A DNA stretch of 64,000 nt from Apostichopus japonicus. Taxonomy: Eukaryota > Echinodermata > Holothuroidea > Aspidochirotida > Stichopodidae. The DNA lies in NCBI RefSeq assembly GCF_037975245.1, contig NC_092577.1:23152398-23216397 (forward strand), read 5' to 3'. The notes below the pieces were generated by a model that searched no databases, was not told the DNA's origin, and saw nothing but the letters and a program-made list of their open reading frames with translations. Position numbers and translations under genes: made by a program. This document shows, one piece after another, positions 63,578 through 64,000 of the stretch; position 1 is the stretch's first letter, and every line of letters starts with the position of its first letter.

Positions 63578-64000
63578 AAGCCTACGGCACCCAGTATTCC
63601 CAGGCGGTCACCCATCCAAGTACTGACTGCGCTCTACGTTGCTTGACTTCGGTGATCGGACGAGAACCGGTATAGTCAACGTGATATGGCCGTAGACATA
63701 ACAACAGGTCAATGTAGGCCATTTCAATTTCTCATCGTCGTGGCAACATAGTGTTATCAATTGTGAAAATAAAAGCCTACGGCACCCAGTATTCCCAGGC
63801 GGTCACCCATCCAAGTACTGACTGCGCTCTACGTTGCTTGACTTCGGTGATCGGACGAGAACCGCTATAGTCAACGTGATATGGCCGTAGACATAACAAG
63901 AGGTCAATGGAGGCCATTTCAATTTCTCATCGTCGTGGCAACATAGTGTTATCAATTGTGAAAATAAAAGCCTACGGCACCCAGTATTCCCAGGCGGTCA
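63578..64000 (-). rRNA. 5S rRNA cluster at window edge, 2 full genes and one cut
   Basis: Full genes at 63578-63697 and 63773-63892. A third starts at 63968 and is cut by the end of the window, so the array continues to the right. Confidence 0.95.

Larger units (their letters stand above)
10494..64000 (-). repeat. Tandem 5S rDNA array, about 227 copies, continuing past the window edge
   Basis: All copies lie on the - strand, so transcription runs leftward. By hand count there are about 227 copies or fragments. Unit lengths are 195 bp (short spacer), 383 bp (class B spacer) and 402 bp (class C spacer). B and C spacers recur at patterned places and make higher-order repeats. The left edge is a truncated 5S copy at 10494; the right edge is not reached. 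Sequence between units is very homogeneous, as expected under concerted evolution, but private variants let blocks be matched to one another. Confidence 0.97.

Noticed and set aside
10494-64000. CRISPR-like layout of regular repeats and spacers
   Set aside because: The repeat is a 120-nt 5S rRNA gene, the spacers are homologous to one another, and the context is clearly animal.
10494-64000. 5S-derived SINE (SINE3) cluster
   Set aside because: Units are head-to-tail with complete 5S genes, terminators and fixed spacing, with no poly(A) tails or target duplications per unit.

Overview
The window is metazoan nuclear DNA and falls into two unequal parts. About 1-9.95 kb carries one intron-rich protein-coding gene on the + strand, with GT-AG introns, pyrimidine-tract acceptors and an AATAAA signal. 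About 10.49-64.0 kb is a very large tandem array of 5S ribosomal RNA genes, all on the - strand. The 5S sequence (120 nt, GTCTACGGCC at the 5' end, GCCGTAGGCTT at the 3' end) is clearly of animal type. The overall picture suggests an aquatic invertebrate, but I cannot name the phylum from sequence alone.

Protein gene: nine coding exons between 1484 and 9767 join without a frame break into a predicted product of about 1417 residues. It has two N-terminal C2H2 zinc fingers, a cysteine-bearing middle domain resembling the uncharacterised DUF6729 family, a region with the D...D...E layout of an RNase H-fold transposase, and a long acidic, then Ser/Pro-rich and basic tail. It looks like a transposase-related gene, domesticated or still mobile. 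Its introns hold an (ATTT)n microsatellite, a G14 run and an old tandem duplication.

5S array: by hand count there are about 227 5S copies, including a few broken ones, up to the right edge of the window, where the array is still running. Three spacer classes separate the genes: a short one (75 bp, unit 195 bp), an AT-rich class B (263 bp, unit 383 bp; about 30 copies including hybrids) and an AT-rich class C (282 bp, unit 402 bp; about 17 copies). B and C fall in patterned positions, producing higher-order repeats: modules of 1767 bp (8 genes) and 1565 bp (6 genes), a tandem duplication of 11,448 bp (about 36.96-59.85 kb), and an earlier segment of about 12 kb duplicated at an offset of 15.8-16.2 kb.

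The most unusual point is that the gene lying directly downstream (in transcription) of nearly every C spacer is a distinct 5S variant. It has three adjacent substitutions in helix III and one in helix II, with no compensating changes, and its proximal promoter has also diverged. It is either a pseudogene lineage that spreads with the array or a distinct 5S class. Near the array edge a poly(A)-tailed retroposed sequence (11926-12348) has landed inside one of these variants with a 10-bp target duplication. The array is transcribed toward the protein gene, so the two units converge across about 0.5 kb of intergenic DNA.
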